From assembly GCA_018900975.1 (NCBI GenBank), contig JAHIFK010000183.1, positions 1 through 7,257 on the forward strand: a DNA stretch of 7,257 nt, written 5' to 3'. A program made the position numbers and the translations under genes. A model generated the notes under the pieces. The model saw only the letters and a program-made list of their open reading frames with translations. It was not told where the DNA came from and did not search any database. The first letter of the stretch is position 1. Each line of letters begins with the position of its first letter. Below, piece after piece: positions 6,090-7,257 of this stretch. Source of the stretch: Methanobacteriota archaeon (GTDB lineage: Archaea; Halobacteriota; Methanosarcinia; Methanosarcinales; Methanoperedenaceae).

Positions 6090-6517
6090 TGATGGAAGTA
6101 CTTATAGATACATGGGGTTGGATCAGCCTCTTCAACAAAAAAGAAAAGAGACACGAGGACGTAAAAAATTGGTATCGTGACTTTCGGGTTCGACGGGGAA
6201 TTATATACACTACTGATTATATTCTTGACGAAACTTTCACTCTCCTTTTTCGCCGCACACCTTTTGAATTTGCGGCAGAAGCGATGACAAAGATAGATGA
6301 TGCTGTGGAAAAAGGTTATCTTGTTTTAGAAGGGGTCACTCCCAGGCGATTCGAAAAAGCTAAAAGGTTGCGTTTGAAATATATGGATAAATGTTTAATT
6401 TCTTTTACTGATTTAACCTCTGTTGTTGTAATGTCTGAAAAGGAAATTCAAACAATCCTTACTGAGGATGATCATTTTACATATTTGGAAGGGGGGTTTC
6501 AGAAAATACAATCCTGA
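6089..6517 (+). CDS. PIN-domain toxin ribonuclease, VapC-like
   Basis: A 142-residue PIN-domain protein, the usual length of VapC toxins, which cut RNA (often tRNA or rRNA) with bound Mg2+ or Mn2+. The four acidic positions are in place: Asp7 in VLIDTWGWISLF, Glu48 in YILDETF, Asp108 in SFTDLTSVVVM, and Asp127/Asp128 in ILTEDDHF. The frame starts with two Met codons; the first overlaps the antitoxin stop by one base, and Met2 is also possible. All catalytic residues remain, so the toxin should be active. The actual RNA target cannot be told. It ends in TGA. Confidence 0.88.
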   Translation: MMEVLIDTWGWISLFNKKEKRHEDVKNWYRDFRVRRGIIYTTDYILDETFTLLFRRTPFEFAAEAMTKIDDAVEKGYLVLEGVTPRRFEKAKRLRLKYMDKCLISFTDLTSVVVMSEKEIQTILTEDDHFTYLEGGFQKIQS

Positions 6518-6686
6518 GAATTTGGTATTAGATGAGTTGTTTCCAATGAGGATTGCTCTATTCTGAAGAATTATTCTGAGTTAAGAAAATATTATTACAT
6601 ACTAAATATAAAGTTCTCGGCGCCTGTATCCCCATGCAGCCCCATTCTTCGCGCCATCCGATGCGATTTTCGAGCTATTCAAGGTT
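6518..6686. other. Intergenic stretch with a possible coding remnant
   Basis: The first half (6518-6605) is AT-rich and I see nothing in it. From about 6616 the base composition turns GC-rich, and one plus-strand frame, the same frame as the gene at 6687, reads SRRLYPHAAPFFAPSDAIFE and then LFKV with no stop. It has no start codon and a TAA just upstream, so it may be the tail end of a lost gene. I cannot name a family for it. Confidence 0.35.
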
Positions 6687-6821
6687 ATGACGAAATTAAA
6701 AATTCCCGACTTTAAAACCTTAGAAGAAGCGGCAGATTACTGGTATACCCACAGTTTTGCCGACCATCCGGAGGATACCGAACCTGTTGAGATCAAGGTA
6801 TGCCATCAGGTAAGGAGCTAA
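6687..6821 (+). CDS. Short CopG-antitoxin-like protein, probably truncated
   Basis: A 44-codon frame. Residues 4-36 (LKIPDFKTLEEAADYWYTHS, then FADHPEDTEPVEI) match the start of the CopG-type antitoxin family known as PF12441, in which IP.FK...EEA.FW.TH is the hallmark. In that family a ribbon-helix-helix DNA-binding part follows, but here the frame ends at VCHQVRS, so the DNA-binding part is missing. No toxin partner is next to it. It is more likely a stump than a working antitoxin. It sits just in front of another stump, the GT4 N-terminus, and the break lies within about 25 bases. The upstream sequence has only a weak AAGG. Confidence 0.5.
   Translation: MTKLKIPDFKTLEEAADYWYTHSFADHPEDTEPVEIKVCHQVRS
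6814..6817 (+). promoter_or_regulatory. Ribosome binding site in front of the GT4 stump
   Basis: GGAG (in AAGGAG) stands six bases before the ATG at 6824. It overlaps the end of the CopG-like frame. It is a well-kept site in front of a gene that is now only a stump. Confidence 0.6.
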
Positions 6822-6823
6822 AA

Positions 6824-6949
6824 ATGAACATCCTCATCTACAACTGGCGCGATATCAGGAACCTGAAGGCAGGAGGCGCGGAGGTGTTCACGCTCGATGA
6901 CGCGAAGAGCGGAAGAAAGGACATGGATCAGAGCAAAGCTTTAATGTAA
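6824..6949 (+). pseudogene. N-terminal stump of a GT4-type glycosyltransferase
   Basis: The first 23 residues (MNILIYNWRDIRNLKAGGAE then VFT) are the typical beginning of GT4-family glycosyltransferases, with the GGAE loop that binds near the sugar donor. After that the sequence departs (LDDAKSGRKDMDQSKALM) and stops at 41 codons, against several hundred in the family. The catalytic second domain is gone. The strong ribosome binding site suggests it was once a properly expressed gene and was cut by a deletion or recombination around 6893. It cannot be an enzyme as it stands. Confidence 0.65.
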
Positions 6950-6968
6950 TGATTTGTAATTAAATGTA

Positions 6969-6974
6969 AGGTGA
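6969..6974 (+). promoter_or_regulatory. Ribosome binding site of the edge antitoxin gene
   Basis: AGGTGA stands seven bases before the ATG at 6982, an archaeal-type site that fixes this start. Confidence 0.65.
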
Positions 6975-6981
6975 ATGTAAT

Positions 6982-7257
6982 ATGAGCAATGTGCAGGTAA
7001 GATTACCCCAAAGATCGATAAAAGAAATAGATCTGCTTGGAAACAGGCTGGGGAGTAAGCGTTCTGATGTAATAAGAAAGGCATTAAATGAGGGGATGAC
7101 CCTGATTAAGGCAGAACTGGCTCTAAAGGACTATATAGGAAATAAAACAACCCTGTGCAAAGCCGCTCTGGCTTCCGGAATGTCCATAGTGGAGTTTGCT
7201 GAATATGCTTCCAGAAAGGGAATTCCATTCATTCGATATTCTGCAGACGATGCAGAG
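6982..7257 (+). CDS. Ribbon-helix-helix plus UPF0175-like antitoxin, open at the right edge
   Basis: 92 codons are seen and the frame runs off the window. Residues 1-40 look like a ribbon-helix-helix DNA-binding fold: a strand NVQVRLPQRSIKEIDLL, then helices in a region with GSKRSDVIRKALNEG. Residues 45-88 fit the UPF0175 pattern seen in antitoxins of PIN toxins: a helix LALKDYIGNKTTLCKAALAS, then MSIVEFAEYASRKGIPF and an acid-rich tail (SADDAE). It probably represses its own operon and blocks a PIN toxin, which would be expected just downstream, beyond the window. Start is fixed by AGGTGA. It is the third antitoxin-like gene in 1.4 kb. Confidence 0.75.
   Translation, partial: MSNVQVRLPQRSIKEIDLLGNRLGSKRSDVIRKALNEGMTLIKAELALKDYIGNKTTLCKAALASGMSIVEFAEYASRKGIPFIRYSADDAE

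Noticed and set aside
5484..6210. Minus-strand open frames opposite the GT2 remnant and the VapBC-like pair
   Set aside because: No domains, and the plus-strand pair has catalytic residues and coupled starts.

Overview
The window looks archaeal, most like a methanogen-related Methanosarcinales lineage of the ANME-2d / Methanoperedens kind. The signs are a very large N-anchored multiheme c-type cytochrome, a secreted PGF-pre-PGF type surface protein, a dolichol-phosphate-type glycosyltransferase, TATA-box-like promoters, GGTG-type ribosome binding sites and VapBC-type toxin-antitoxin genes. The lineage call is an inference from gene content, not a proof.

Left part (1-3848, minus strand). The surface-protein gene (3848-2565) ends in a hairpin plus T-run. 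A 263-base gap with a candidate promoter follows, then a multiheme cytochrome gene that starts at 2301 and runs off the left edge. The cytochrome frame holds one in-frame TAG (1360-1362). Before it are an N-terminal membrane anchor and 7 CxxCH motifs. After it the same frame stays open for 453 codons with 12 more heme motifs. Modules before and after the TAG are colinear repeats of each other, so the two parts were clearly one protein of at least 767 residues. Whether the TAG is read through, is a recent nonsense mutation, or is a sequencing error cannot be settled here.

Middle (3849-5495). A divergent intergenic region of 281 bases leads on the plus strand to a GT2 dolichol-phosphate-type glycosyltransferase. 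A small Cys4 protein of an uncharacterised archaeal type follows 13 bases later and is probably co-transcribed. Dense N-X-S/T sequons in the cytochrome fit an extracellular glycoprotein, so the glycosyltransferase could act in the same surface-glycoprotein pathway.

Right part (5496-7257, plus strand). This is a mosaic of gene remnants and toxin-antitoxin genes. It holds an internal fragment of a second GT2 interrupted by an 80-base triple-hairpin insertion, an intact VapB-like/VapC-like pair with one-base overlap, a 44-codon CopG-antitoxin-like N-terminus, a 41-codon GT4 N-terminal stump with a strong ribosome binding site, and at the edge a ribbon-helix-helix plus UPF0175-like antitoxin. It reads as an accessory region that has collected deletions and insertions.

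No rRNA, tRNA or CRISPR array was seen, and no full insertion sequence.
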